Shown in pieces: positions 17,195 through 24,714 of a DNA stretch of 64,000 bases. The first letter of the stretch is position 1, and every line of letters starts with the position of its first letter. This stretch comes from Candidatus Skiveiella danica (GTDB lineage Bacteria; Pseudomonadota; Gammaproteobacteria; Burkholderiales; Burkholderiaceae_C): positions 248,001 to 312,000 of the forward strand of contig JADKHE010000001.1 in assembly GCA_016721925.1 (NCBI GenBank), read 5' to 3'. Both the position numbers and the translations under genes were made by a program. The notes under the pieces were generated by a model, which worked only from the letters and a program-made list of their open reading frames with translations, was not told the DNA's origin and did no database searches.

Positions 17195-17578
17195 CTAGCG
17201 TAATGCGGTCTGACGGGAGGACTCGATGGCCGCCAGCCGGTCGAGCTCGGCACAGACATCCGCCATCCGGCCTGAGATCACCATGCGCCCGGTGCTGCCG
17301 ACGGGAATGCCTGATTCGATGTTGCGCACCACGCGCAAGACAGGTGCGCAGAGTGCCGGGCCGCCCGGTTCGGCGCCTCGGCTGGGCGAGCGCACCGGGT
17401 CGCTGGCAACTGGCAGGGCGTGCAATGCCCGGTTTGCAGGTTGGCGTGCAGTGATCCCCATATGCGCGGGGTGCCGCGCGACGGTCTGTGCCGGCCGACG
17501 ACGGGCCGGCGCCAGGCGGGTAGAAAAAGCCTGAAAAGGGGCAAACAGGGCAGAAATGGTGAAAAGGGCGATTCCCAT
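17195..17578 (-). CDS. Small hypothetical protein with N-terminal hydrophobic segment
   Basis: A 127-residue protein. It begins MGIALFTISALFAPFQAF, a short hydrophobic stretch that could be a signal peptide or anchor; the middle is low-complexity, Arg/Pro/Ala-rich; the last 45 residues (VVRNIESGIPVGSTGRMVIS, then GRMADVCAELDRLA) look like a compact conserved domain. I recall this kind of C-terminal block in hypothetical proteins of the Comamonadaceae but cannot name a family. Coding is supported by the conserved-looking end more than by the middle region. The start is uncertain. Confidence 0.5.
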   Translation of the reverse strand: MGIALFTISALFAPFQAFSTRLAPARRRPAQTVARHPAHMGITARQPANRALHALPVASDPVRSPSRGAEPGGPALCAPVLRVVRNIESGIPVGSTGRMVISGRMADVCAELDRLAAIESSRQTALR

Positions 17579-17698
17579 GTGAAACCTTTCAAGGGTTGGA
17601 GGTCGAACACAGGCAGGATTTGCGGAGAACGCGCCGTTGAAGGGTTATGGCACCGCAAGATGTGCCAAACGCCCGCCACCTTCCTCGGCGTGTGGGTT

Positions 17699-17723
17699 GT
17701 AGGGTCCGGTGCCCGGGCCCTAC
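17699..17723 (-). terminator. Stem-loop at the 3' end of lexA
   Basis: GTAGGGTCCGG, a TGC loop and CCGGGCCCTAC form an 11-bp stem with one mismatch, overlapping the lexA stop codon. There is no T tract on the minus strand after it, so it may slow RNA decay or act as a weak terminator rather than as a full intrinsic terminator. Confidence 0.4.
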
Positions 17724-18406
17724 ATCAACATGGTGTTGCGGATCAGCCCGACCGCGAGGCCCTCGATCTCGAAAGGCTCGCCAGGCTCCACCACGATGGT
17801 GGCGAAATCCGGGTTCTCGGCATGCAGCTCGATCAGGTGCTTGTTGCGCCGGAAGCGCTTGACCGTGACCTCGTCGCCGATGCGGGCGACGACGATCTGC
17901 CCATTCTTGGCTTCCTTGGTGGTCTGCACCGCCAGCAGGTCACCGTCCATGATGCCTGCGTCGCGCATGGACATGCCGCGCACCTTGAGCAGGTAATCGG
18001 GCTTGCGCTGGAACAGGCTGCTTTCCACGTAATAGGTCTGGTCCACATGCTCCTGCGCGAGAATCGGCGAACCGGCGGCAACCCGTCCGACGAGCGGCAG
18101 GGCCAGTTGGGCCAGGCTGGGCAGGGGCAGGGAGAACTGTTTCATGCGCGATTCATTGATCGACCGCAGGGCGTCGCTCCTGAGCCGGATGCCGCGCGAG
18201 GTGCCACTGACCAGCTCGATCACGCCTTTGCGGGCCAGGGCCTGCAGGTGTTCTTCGGCGGCATTGGCGGACTTGAAACCGAGTTCGGTGGCGATCTCGG
18301 CACGGGTGGGGGGCGCACCGGTGCGTGCGATGGCGCTCTGGATCAGGTCCAGAATCTGCTGCTGGCGGGCGGTGAGCTTGGCGGGAAACGGTGACATGTC
18401 GATCAT
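17720..18406 (-). CDS. lexA: LexA repressor
   Basis: A 228-residue SOS repressor/autoprotease. The N-terminal winged helix-turn-helix (LTARQQQILDLIQSAI, TRAEIATELGFKSANAAEEHL) binds SOS boxes. The cleavage site is the Ala-Gly bond in GRVAAGSPIL (about residue 110). The catalytic Ser is in RGMSMRDAGI and the catalytic Lys in DEVTVKRF. RecA-nucleoprotein filaments trigger self-cleavage on DNA damage. The start at 18406 is supported by AGGAG a few bases upstream; MSPF nine bases downstream is an alternative. Two tandem SOS boxes directly upstream show autoregulation, as in other proteobacteria. Divergent from the asparaginase gene. Confidence 0.97.
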   Translation of the reverse strand: MIDMSPFPAKLTARQQQILDLIQSAIARTGAPPTRAEIATELGFKSANAAEEHLQALARKGVIELVSGTSRGIRLRSDALRSINESRMKQFSLPLPSLAQLALPLVGRVAAGSPILAQEHVDQTYYVESSLFQRKPDYLLKVRGMSMRDAGIMDGDLLAVQTTKEAKNGQIVVARIGDEVTVKRFRRNKHLIELHAENPDFATIVVEPGEPFEIEGLAVGLIRNTMLM

Positions 18407-18433
18407 GGCAACTCCTGGAGTCCGGGGCCGATG

Positions 18434-18449
18434 CTGTCTGGATAGACAG
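18434..18449. promoter_or_regulatory. SOS box 1 (LexA operator)
   Basis: CTGT (18434-18437), eight bases, ACAG (18446-18449): a perfect CTGT-N8-ACAG palindrome as bound by E. coli-type LexA. It is 27 bp upstream of the lexA start, in the divergent lexA/asparaginase region. Confidence 0.88.
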
Positions 18450-18452
18450 TAC

Positions 18453-18468
18453 CTGTATTTTTAACCAG
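18453..18468. promoter_or_regulatory. SOS box 2 (LexA operator)
   Basis: CTGTATTTTTAACCAG: CTGT-N8-CCAG, i.e. CTG-N10-CAG with an AT-rich centre close to the E. coli consensus. It is centred 19 bp from box 1 and 20 bp upstream of the asparaginase start, giving tandem operators like those of E. coli lexA. Confidence 0.82.
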
Positions 18469-18488
18469 TTTTTGAAAGTTTGCAAGTC

Positions 18489-19478
18489 ATGGTGCAGCTG
18501 GACAATTCGAAGATCGTGATTCTGGGAACGGGCGGCACCATTGCCGGAACCGCGGCGCAAGCCGGCGACAACATCGGTTACCGCGCCGCGCAGGTGGGTG
18601 TGGACCAGTTGATCCGCTCGGTCGCAAGCTTGTCATCGGTGCTGGGCGAAGGCAATCTGGTGACCGAGCAGGTGGCTCAAGTCGACAGCAAGGACATGGG
18701 TTTTGCCATTTGGCGCGAACTCGCGCTGCGATGCGCCCATTGGCTGGCGGATCGCACCGTCAAAGGCATCGTCATCACCCACGGGACCGATACGCTGGAG
18801 GAGACGGCCTGGTTCCTGCAGTCGGTGCTGCAGCCGGGCAAGCCGGTGGTCCTCACCTGCGCCATGCGCCCCGCGACCGCGCTGGCGCCGGATGGACCCC
18901 AGAACATCCTGGATGCGGTCACGGTTGCGCTCGATCCGCTGGCAATGGGCGTCGTCGCCGTGTGCGCCGGTGTCGTCCACAGTGCGCGCGATGTCCAGAA
19001 GGACCACCCCTACCGCCTGGACGCGTTTTCCTCCGGAGACGCCGGGCCGCTGGGCTTCGTGGAGGAAAATGCGGTCCGGTGGGTGAAATTCGATGAAATA
19101 GCGACCTATCCCAGCGTCGATAGCTCTTTCTTTGCTATTGAATCGATAGTCGATTCCATGCCTTGGCCGCGCGTCGAGATCGTCATGAATTACGCGGGGG
19201 CCAGTGGCGCGATGGTCGACATGCTGGTCCGCGATGGGGTGCAGGGGCTGGTGGCCGCGGGCACGGGCAATGGCAGCCTGCACCAGGATCTTGAAGCGGC
19301 TTTGATCCGCGCCCAGACGGCAGGCGTGAAGGTCGTTCGGGCCACCCGCTGCGCGCGCGGTCGGGTCCTGGCCCATTCGGGCGACCGGATCGCGGAGTCG
19401 AACGGCCTGAGTCCCGTCAAGGCGCGGGTGACAATGATCCTGGAACTGCTGGGCGCACAGGCCGCGGGTCCGGTCTGA
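18489..19478 (+). CDS. Asparaginase (L-asparaginase family)
   Basis: A 329-residue amidohydrolase that converts L-asparagine to aspartate and ammonia. The first catalytic Thr is in GTGGTIAGT (residues about 14-22); the second Thr and the Asp of the active site are in THGTDTLEETAWFL (about 96-109); MNYAGASG and AAGTGNGSL fit the C-terminal domain. There is no signal peptide, so it is probably the cytoplasmic, low-affinity type, although a periplasmic relative cannot be ruled out by sequence alone. The ATG at 18489 is chosen; a TTG at 18480 would add MQV. An AGCTAT repeat sits in frame at residues about 200-220. Its promoter lies beside two LexA boxes. Confidence 0.9.
   Translation: MVQLDNSKIVILGTGGTIAGTAAQAGDNIGYRAAQVGVDQLIRSVASLSSVLGEGNLVTEQVAQVDSKDMGFAIWRELALRCAHWLADRTVKGIVITHGTDTLEETAWFLQSVLQPGKPVVLTCAMRPATALAPDGPQNILDAVTVALDPLAMGVVAVCAGVVHSARDVQKDHPYRLDAFSSGDAGPLGFVEENAVRWVKFDEIATYPSVDSSFFAIESIVDSMPWPRVEIVMNYAGASGAMVDMLVRDGVQGLVAAGTGNGSLHQDLEAALIRAQTAGVKVVRATRCARGRVLAHSGDRIAESNGLSPVKARVTMILELLGAQAAGPV
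19084..19150 (+). repeat. Dispersed AGCTAT repeat, copy 3, inside the asparaginase gene
   Basis: GAAATTCGATGAAATAGC at 19085, then CCCAGCGTCGATAG at 19110, and a GCTAT-TGAATCG-ATAG hairpin near 19134. The element is in the same orientation as the gene and reads in frame, encoding PSVDSSFFAIESIV. It contributes about 20 residues to the linker region of the enzyme. Confidence 0.75.
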
Positions 19479-19482
19479 GGCC

Positions 19483-19902
19483 GTGTTCACCGGCATCACG
19501 CTTCCCTGGCCCTGGGCCTATCCGGCCTTGGAGGTGATCCACATCATCGGCATCGGACTGCTGCTCGGTAACCTGGTCTTGCTGGAGTTGCGCGTGTTCG
19601 GCCGCGGCTCCGCGCTGCCGGTGCCGGAGCTGGCCCGCCTGAGCCTGACCCTTGTGGCGATCGGCTTCTCGCTGGCGGCACTATCGGGCACTGTCATGTT
19701 TGCCACCCAGCCGGGCGACCTGTTGGCCAACCGCACATTTACCCTCAAGATGCTGTTGCTATTCGTGGCGGGTTCCAATGCGGCCTTGTTCCATGCGCGT
19801 CAGTCGCTTGATAAGTTGGACGGGTTCGCGCGGCTGCAGATGTTCGTATCCACCGTGATCTGGGTCGCCATCATTGTGCTGGGTCGCTGGATCGCCTATT
19901 GA
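19483..19902 (+). CDS. Small integral membrane protein, unknown function
   Basis: A 139-residue protein with about four predicted helices: residues 15-35 (VIHIIGIGLLLGNLVLLELRV), 47-70 (LTLVAIGFSLAALSGTVMF), 82-97 (LKMLLLFVAGSNAALF) and 118-138 (STVIWVAIIVLGRWIAY). The starting codon is GTG at 19483, four bases after the asparaginase stop, so translation is probably coupled. The sequence resembles the group of small membrane proteins often found next to DUF6152-type periplasmic proteins, as here; the function of that pair is unknown. The conserved His in helix 1 (EVIHIIG) and the Lys in helix 3 are noteworthy in such a hydrophobic protein. Confidence 0.75.
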   Translation: MFTGITLPWPWAYPALEVIHIIGIGLLLGNLVLLELRVFGRGSALPVPELARLSLTLVAIGFSLAALSGTVMFATQPGDLLANRTFTLKMLLLFVAGSNAALFHARQSLDKLDGFARLQMFVSTVIWVAIIVLGRWIAY

Positions 19903-19918
19903 TGAACCGGAGTCAATC

Positions 19919-20398
19919 ATGAAACGACGTGAACTCATGCTCGCCGCGCTGGCCGCACCCGCACTGGGCTTGCCCCTGTTGGCGCGTGCGCATCACGGCT
20001 GGGGCAGTTTCGACCAGGACCGCCCGATTTACCTTGAAGGCCGCGTCACCAGGTCCCGATGGCAGAACCCGCACGCAGAACTGGAGCTCGAAATTCCCGC
20101 CGGGCTGAAGGTGCCTGCCGGTCTGGCTCAACGTGCCATCCCCGCGCAGACCGCGCCTGTCGATGGCAAGGCGTTGTTGGCCAAGGCCGTAGTGCCCAAC
20201 CGCAAGGACCGGAAATGGGAAATCGAACTGGCGCCGCTCACGCGCATGAACGCATGGAACGTGGCCGAAATCAAGGTGGGGGACACCCTTTCCGTCGTGG
20301 GCTTCATCTTCAAGGAGGAGAAGGGAGAACCCATCCTGCGCGCCGAGTATCTGTTCATCGGCGATCGGGCGTATGGGCTGCGCTCCAGCCCCGCATGA
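19919..20398 (+). CDS. Exported DUF6152-like protein
   Basis: A 159-residue protein. The N-terminus MKRRELMLAALAAPALGLPLLARAHH is a signal peptide with a twin-basic start and cleavage near ARA. The mature part starts HHGWGSFDQDRPIYLEGRVT...WQNPHAELELE, which is the typical opening of DUF6152-like periplasmic proteins; a later block EIKVGDTLSVVGFIFKEE fits an OB-like beta-barrel. Role unknown; the paired His residues suggest metal binding. It follows the small membrane protein gene by 16 bp and ends just before an intrinsic terminator shared with the convergent adk gene. Confidence 0.8.
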   Translation: MKRRELMLAALAAPALGLPLLARAHHGWGSFDQDRPIYLEGRVTRSRWQNPHAELELEIPAGLKVPAGLAQRAIPAQTAPVDGKALLAKAVVPNRKDRKWEIELAPLTRMNAWNVAEIKVGDTLSVVGFIFKEEKGEPILRAEYLFIGDRAYGLRSSPA

Positions 20399-20403
20399 AG
20401 CAG

Positions 20404-20426
20404 AAAAGGCCCTCTCGGGCCTTTTT
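20404..20426. terminator. Bidirectional intrinsic terminator between DUF6152-like gene and adk
   Basis: AAAAGGCCC, TCTC loop, GGGCCTTTTT: a GC-rich stem flanked by A and T runs, located between two convergent genes, so it can end transcription from both strands. Confidence 0.85.
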
Positions 20427-20446
20427 CAATCGCAAGGCCGAAGGCC

Positions 20447-21103
20447 TCAGCTGGCCAGTGCAGCGAACGCCCGGGCGGTGATGTCTTCCACGCTGCCGGT
20501 GCCGCTGATGGCGCGGTATTTCGGGGCTGCGGCCGGCTCGGCATTGGCCCAGTTGCCGTAGTAGTCGACCAGCGGGCGGGTCTGGGCACTGTACACGTCC
20601 AGGCGCTTCTTCACCGTTTCTTCCTGGTCATCGGGGCGCTGGACCAGCGGCTCGCCGGTCACGTCGTCCATGCCGGCGACCTTCGGCGGGTTGAACTTGA
20701 CATGGTAGGTCCGGCCGCTGGCCGGGTGCGAGCGACGGCCGCTCATGCGTTCGATGATGGCCTCGAACGGGACGTCGATCTCGAGCACGTAGTCCAGCTT
20801 GACACCGGCGGCCTTCATCGCGTCGGCCTGGGGAATGGTGCGTGGGAACCCGTCGAACAGGAAGCCGTTGGCACAGTCGGGCTGGGCGATGCGTTCTTTG
20901 ACCAGGTTGATGATCAGATCATCGCTGACCAGTCCGCCCGATTCCATCACCGCTTTGGCCTGCAGCCCCAAAGGCGTGCCGGCCTTGACGGCTGCACGCA
21001 GCATGTCACCCGTGGAGATCTGGGGAATGCCGTATTTCTGGCAGATGAAAGTGGCTTGGGTGCCTTTGCCCGCGCCCGGCGCGCCCAGCAGAATCAGTCT
21101 CAT
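20447..21103 (-). CDS. adk: Adenylate kinase
   Basis: A 218-residue cytoplasmic enzyme catalysing ATP + AMP to 2 ADP. P-loop MRLILLGAPGAGKGTQA is at the N-terminus, AMP-binding residues are in QISTGDMLRAAV and FDGFPRT, and the LID carries RRSHPASGRTYHVKFNPP, the long form without the four zinc-binding Cys. The start at 21103 is chosen because it begins directly at the P-loop strand. It is the last gene of the exbB-exbD-lpxK-Trm112-kdsB-adk series, 130 bp after kdsB, and has an intrinsic terminator just after its stop. Confidence 0.97.
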   Translation of the reverse strand: MRLILLGAPGAGKGTQATFICQKYGIPQISTGDMLRAAVKAGTPLGLQAKAVMESGGLVSDDLIINLVKERIAQPDCANGFLFDGFPRTIPQADAMKAAGVKLDYVLEIDVPFEAIIERMSGRRSHPASGRTYHVKFNPPKVAGMDDVTGEPLVQRPDDQEETVKKRLDVYSAQTRPLVDYYGNWANAEPAAAPKYRAISGTGSVEDITARAFAALAS

Positions 21104-21233
21104 GGAAATCCTCGAATAGATTGGAAATCGTTGGCACGGCCACAGACCCATTGACCATGCTTTTTCATGCGGAGAATAGCACGCACGGGATTCGTTCAGG
21201 CTTACGCGGCGGTGCCATGGCCGCAGGCTGCGC

Positions 21234-22037
21234 TCAGCTGGCGAAAAAGCGGCGCACCCGCTCCAGATCGGCCGGCGTGTCCACGCCCGCCCCCGGGGCC
21301 ACCTCGGTCACGTGCACGGCAATGCGGTGGCCATGCCACAAGACCCGTAATTGTTCGAGTGCTTCTCCCGTTTCGATCGGCGCCTGCGGCAATGCCGGGA
21401 ACTGCCGCAGAAAACCGGCCCGGTAGGCATAGATGCCGATGTGGCGCAGGGGCGCGGGTTGGGGCAGGGTGGCAATGCCCTGGGCAAAGCCGTCGCGCCA
21501 CCACGGAATGGGGGCACGGCTGAAGTACAGCGCCAGCTGGCGGGCATCCAGAACCACCTTCACGACATTCGGGTTGGTGAAGTCGGCCACACTGGCGATC
21601 GGATGGGCCGCAGTGCCCATGCTGGCATCTGGGCGCTCCGCCAGCAGTCGGGCCACCGCGTCGATCAGCGCGGGTTCAATCAGGGGTTCGTCGCCCTGCA
21701 CGTTGACGACGATGGCGTCGTCGTCCAGGCGCAGCAGTTCGCAGGCCTCGGCCAGGCGGTCGCTGCCGGACGGGTGGTCGGGGCGGGTCTGTACCGCCTC
21801 AATCCCGTGCTGGTGGCAGGCCTCGATGATGGCGATGCTGTCTGCGGCCACCACACAGCGCCGTGCCGCGCTGAGTCGCGCGCGCTGCGCCACACGCACG
21901 ACCATCGGCGCCCCGCCGAGGTCGGCCAGCGGCTTGTCAGGCAGCCGCGTTGAGGCCAGGCGCGCCGGGATCAGGACGGTGAAACCCTGTTCTGCCTCTG
22001 TGTCCGAACCGTCGCGATTCGTCTCCAGCCGACTCAT
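21234..22037 (-). CDS. kdsB: 3-deoxy-manno-octulosonate cytidylyltransferase
   Basis: A 267-residue enzyme that activates Kdo to CMP-Kdo for lipopolysaccharide inner-core synthesis. Seen: FTVLIPARLASTRLPDKPLADL (CTP-binding loop; residues about 19-40), TRPDHPSGSDRLAEA, VNVQGDEPLIEPALI with metal-binding Asp, HIGIYAYRAGFL and APIETGEALEQLR. About 17 extra N-terminal residues precede the family's usual start at FTVLIPAR. Upstream are Trm112 and lpxK, giving a lipid A/Kdo block. The distance to the upstream Trm112 gene is 7 bp, so they are surely co-transcribed. Confidence 0.96.
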   Translation of the reverse strand: MSRLETNRDGSDTEAEQGFTVLIPARLASTRLPDKPLADLGGAPMVVRVAQRARLSAARRCVVAADSIAIIEACHQHGIEAVQTRPDHPSGSDRLAEACELLRLDDDAIVVNVQGDEPLIEPALIDAVARLLAERPDASMGTAAHPIASVADFTNPNVVKVVLDARQLALYFSRAPIPWWRDGFAQGIATLPQPAPLRHIGIYAYRAGFLRQFPALPQAPIETGEALEQLRVLWHGHRIAVHVTEVAPGAGVDTPADLERVRRFFAS

Positions 22038-22044
22038 GGCTGAA

Positions 22045-22254
22045 TCAGCTCACCAGCGGCGTACGCGCTGGAAGGGCGGCCAGTTCCTCGTCGCCGAGAA
22101 CGCGGGCTTCGTTTTCCAGCATCACGGGGATGCCGTCACGCACCGGGTAGGCCAGGCGGGCGCTGCGGGAAATCAGTTCCTGCTTTTCGCGGTCGAAGTC
22201 CAGAGGGCCTTTGGTGACGGGGCAGACCAGCAGTTCAAGAAGTTTGGTGTCCAT
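22045..22254 (-). CDS. Trm112 family protein (YcaR-like)
   Basis: A 69-residue protein: MDTKLLELLVCPVTKGPLDF then LISRSARLAYPVRDGIPVML. This is the classic small Trm112/UPF0434 sequence with a single CPVTKGPL knuckle, although the second Cys pair of zinc-binding eukaryotic Trm112 is missing. Its gene typically sits between lpxK and kdsB in proteobacteria, as here. It overlaps the lpxK 3' end by 20 bp. Function in bacteria is not settled; eukaryotic homologues activate methyltransferases. Confidence 0.92.
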   Translation of the reverse strand: MDTKLLELLVCPVTKGPLDFDREKQELISRSARLAYPVRDGIPVMLENEARVLGDEELAALPARTPLVS

Positions 22255-23266
22255 GGCGCGATGATAGCTTTGCCTCCAGTTGCGCATCGAGCGCCTGGAA
22301 GAACGCCGGCTCGGGCGTCAGTACCAGCGGCGCCGCCCAGACCTGCGGATGGGCTGCCCAGAGCTTGACCGCGTCTTTTTCGGTGCAAATCACCTCAATC
22401 CCAGCGCCGGAAGGTCGAATCCAGCTATTGAAATCAAAGTGATCGGGCAGAGCCTCAGTCGCCTCGAGTTCCAGCCCGCTGGCCCGCAACATCGCAAAGA
22501 AGGCTTGTGGCCGGGCGATGCCGGCCACGGCCACCAGCCGGCGACCGCGCAGATTGTGCAGCGGCAGGCGCTTGCCATCGGCCCGCACCACGTCAGTGGA
22601 CAGCGAGCGGCTGGCCGTGAAGCCGGGGACGAGCGGGGCAGTGCCCTGCGGCGTGAAGGTGTTGAGCACCAGGTCCACCGGGCGCGGCCAAGGCTCGCGC
22701 AAAGGGCCGGCGGGCAGCAGGAAGCCGTTGCCCGCACCGCGCTCGTCGAACACGCAGATTTCGATATCGCGGCGCAGCGCCAGGTGCTGCAGGCCGTCGT
22801 CGCAGACGATCACGTCCGTTTCGGGGTAGGTCTGGCGCAGCGCCTGGGCGGCCTCCATGCGCTGTGGTGCGACGAAGACCGGTGCGGCCGTGGAACGGCG
22901 CACCAGCAGGGGCTCATCACCGGACTGTTCCGGCGTGCTGTCCGGGGTCACCTCACGGCAGTCATCGCGGACGCGGCCGTAGCCTCGCGAGATGACGCCG
23001 GGACGCAGACCGCATTCCTGTAGGTGGCGCACCACGGCAATCACGGTGGGCGTCTTGCCGGCCCCACCGGCCACGACATTGCCCACCACGATCACCGGCA
23101 CGCCGGGATGCTCCGAACGCAGCAGGCCCCAGGCAAAGGCTTGCCGGCGCAAGGCGACGATCAGGCGCATCAGCAGGGAAATCGGCCACAGCAGCCAGGC
23201 CATCAGTCCGCGGTGCAACCACGCCTGCTGCAGGCGGGAACCCGTCGGGGGCCGGTGACTGGACAT
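22235..23266 (-). CDS. lpxK: Tetraacyldisaccharide 4'-kinase
   Basis: A 343-residue inner-membrane-associated kinase that phosphorylates the 4' position of the tetraacylated lipid A precursor. The N-terminus has an amphipathic/hydrophobic anchor (GLMAWLLWPISLLMRLIVALR). The P-loop is in VGNVVAGGAGKTPTV (residues about 61-75); ISRGYGR, VDGLQH-like CDDGLQHLAL and the closing CTEKDAVKLW are typical. An AGCTAT repeat on the opposite strand overlaps the codons for about FNSWIRPSGAGIEVICTE. It is preceded by exbD with 32 bp between them and overlaps Trm112. Confidence 0.95.
   Translation of the reverse strand: MSSHRPPTGSRLQQAWLHRGLMAWLLWPISLLMRLIVALRRQAFAWGLLRSEHPGVPVIVVGNVVAGGAGKTPTVIAVVRHLQECGLRPGVISRGYGRVRDDCREVTPDSTPEQSGDEPLLVRRSTAAPVFVAPQRMEAAQALRQTYPETDVIVCDDGLQHLALRRDIEICVFDERGAGNGFLLPAGPLREPWPRPVDLVLNTFTPQGTAPLVPGFTASRSLSTDVVRADGKRLPLHNLRGRRLVAVAGIARPQAFFAMLRASGLELEATEALPDHFDFNSWIRPSGAGIEVICTEKDAVKLWAAHPQVWAAPLVLTPEPAFFQALDAQLEAKLSSRHGHQTS
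22376..22443 (+). repeat. Dispersed AGCTAT repeat, copy 4, antisense inside lpxK
   Basis: CCCAGCGCCGG at 22400, then AAGGTCGAAT and CCAGCTATTGAAAT. It matches the copy at 7890 at 25 of 35 ungapped positions. The element runs opposite to lpxK, whose frame stays open through it. Because the LpxK length looks normal here, chance conservation cannot be excluded. Confidence 0.6.
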
Positions 23267-23298
23267 CGAAAGGGCCGCCAGACGCGGGGCCGGGTGCG

Positions 23299-23727
23299 CT
23301 AGCGGGCGCCCGCCTGCGCCGAGGACTGGGTCGCAAAGGTGATCTGGGACAGGCCCGAGCGCCGGGCCGCTTCCATGACGGTGATCACGCTCTGGTGCGG
23401 GGTGGCCGCATCCGCGCTGATGATGACAACACTGTCGCGCCCGGCGCGCGCCGCATCGTTCAGCGCGCCGGCCACCGCATCCACACTGCGGCCCTCGACG
23501 GCGACCTTGTTGACCATGTAGCGGCCATCGCTGCTGACCGCCACGATGACCTCCTTCGGGTAGTCGCGCTGCGCCTGGGCGTCGGCCACCGGCAGGCGCA
23601 GCTGCATTTCGGTGAACTTGCTGTAGGTGGTGGTGAGCATCAGGAAAATCAGCACCACCAGCAACACATCGATGAACGGGATCAGGTTGATCTCCGGCTC
23701 TTCTCTCATCCGTGGGCGGAAGTTCAT
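23299..23727 (-). CDS. exbD: ExbD/TolR family biopolymer transport protein
   Basis: A 142-residue protein with one membrane helix near the N-terminus (INLIPFIDVLLVVLIFLMLTT, residues about 14-34) containing the family's essential Asp in FIDVLLVVLIF, and a periplasmic domain with DGRYMVNK and VVIISADAATPHQSVITVMEA. It forms a proton-driven motor with the ExbB-like protein encoded 8 bp upstream and energises a TonB- or TolA-like partner. Its placement before lpxK and kdsB is conserved in betaproteobacteria, so it may serve an envelope-related task rather than siderophore uptake. Confidence 0.93.
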   Translation of the reverse strand: MNFRPRMREEPEINLIPFIDVLLVVLIFLMLTTTYSKFTEMQLRLPVADAQAQRDYPKEVIVAVSSDGRYMVNKVAVEGRSVDAVAGALNDAARAGRDSVVIISADAATPHQSVITVMEAARRSGLSQITFATQSSAQAGAR

Positions 23728-23734
23728 GGCGGAC

Positions 23735-24373
23735 CTAGCGGTTGCGCAGCGTTTCCAGGTGGCGCACGAAGCGCTCCGAGGCCAGCTCCATGGTCAGCAG
23801 GTAGCCGTCCACGCGGGCCCGGAAGTAGCGCCAGAAAATCAGGGACGGGATCGCCACGATCAGGCCGAACGCGGTGTTGTACAGCGCCACCGAGATGCCG
23901 TGGGCGAGCTGCACCGGGTTGGCGCCGCCCATCGTGGCGCCGGCCGAGGGCGCCTGGGCGCCGAAGATTTCGATCATGCCGATCACGGTGCCCAGCAGGC
24001 CCAGCAAGGGCGCCGCCGAGGCAATGGTGGCCAGGGCGGCCAGGTAGCGCTCCAGCCGGTGCGCCACGGTGCGGCCCGACGCCTCCATGATCGCGCGCAG
24101 GTCGGCCTCGCTGCAGCGCGGGTTGGCATTCAGCGCCCGAAATCCGCTGGCCAGCACCTCGCCAAGGGCCGAATTCTGTTCGAGCTGGTTGACCACGTCG
24201 GCGGGCGGCACGCTGGTGCGTGAGACCGCGAGGGCTTCATCGAGCAGCTTGGGCGGTGCGATGCGCGCGGTCTTCAGGCTCACGAAGCGTTCGATGATGA
24301 GCGCCAGCGCCAGAATGGAGCAGGCGACGAGGGGCCAGATGGGCCAGCCTGCAGCTTGTATGATCGAAAGCAA
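23735..24373 (-). CDS. exbB: MotA/TolQ/ExbB proton channel family protein
   Basis: A 212-residue membrane protein with three helices: PIWPLVACSILALALIIERF (residues about 11-30), and two around 108-130 and 145-175 (LATIASAAPLLGLLGTVIGM; AVALYNTAFGLIVAIPSLI). GLLGTVIGM and the TAFGLIVAIP segment are the family's conserved motifs. The start is inferred to be TTG at 24373 (LLSIIQAAGWPIW), because GGAGAG lies eight bases upstream and the first ATG, at 24484, would add 37 unusual residues. First gene of exbB-exbD-lpxK; forms the proton channel with ExbD. Confidence 0.88.
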   Translation of the reverse strand: MLSIIQAAGWPIWPLVACSILALALIIERFVSLKTARIAPPKLLDEALAVSRTSVPPADVVNQLEQNSALGEVLASGFRALNANPRCSEADLRAIMEASGRTVAHRLERYLAALATIASAAPLLGLLGTVIGMIEIFGAQAPSAGATMGGANPVQLAHGISVALYNTAFGLIVAIPSLIFWRYFRARVDGYLLTMELASERFVRHLETLRNR

Positions 24374-24714
24374 GAGTCTCTCTCCGCGGGTATGAGGCTG
24401 TTCGCCAGAAGCCCGGATTATGGCCCACCATAGGCCGGCGTCAGACGACACAGAATGGTCCACGCATCCCTTGCTTTCTTCCACAATTTCTGTGGATAAC
24501 TTTGTGAAGAACGAGGCCGAGAGGGCTTGTGAGGCCGCTGAAATCGGTCCTTGTCACGGATTGGTCACAAATTGGGCAGTGAATAATCGTTTGAAATCAA
24601 TGACTTGCTACGGAAAATCTGCGTTTGCGGGGCTCCGCCGATTCGCTGATGCCTTGCCGGGCTTCTGTGGAGTAGTTCGGTCACGTCGCTGGCCTGCAGG
24701 GCGCATGGAATCTG
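24374..24714. other. Divergent region between exbB and xseA
   Basis: About 340 bp between divergent genes, AT-richer than its surroundings. It contains a perfect DnaA box (listed separately) but no cluster of boxes. No gene is supported here; the promoters of both flanking genes must lie in it. Confidence 0.55.
24491..24499 (-). promoter_or_regulatory. Perfect DnaA-box sequence
   Basis: TGTGGATAA on the plus strand, i.e. TTATCCACA on the minus strand, the consensus DnaA nine-mer. It is isolated; no second box or AT-rich unwinding region is seen, so it is not an origin. It could titrate DnaA or regulate a flanking gene, or be fortuitous. Confidence 0.4.

Noticed and set aside
21121..21180. 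CCCATTGACCATGC...GAGAATAGC between kdsB and adk as an eleventh repeat
   Set aside because: It needs shifts to align and scores well below the other copies; it could be an old remnant but is not counted.
24374..24714. Possible replication origin around the DnaA box
   Set aside because: Only one box is present; no cluster, no dnaA or dnaN gene and no clear AT-rich unwinding element.
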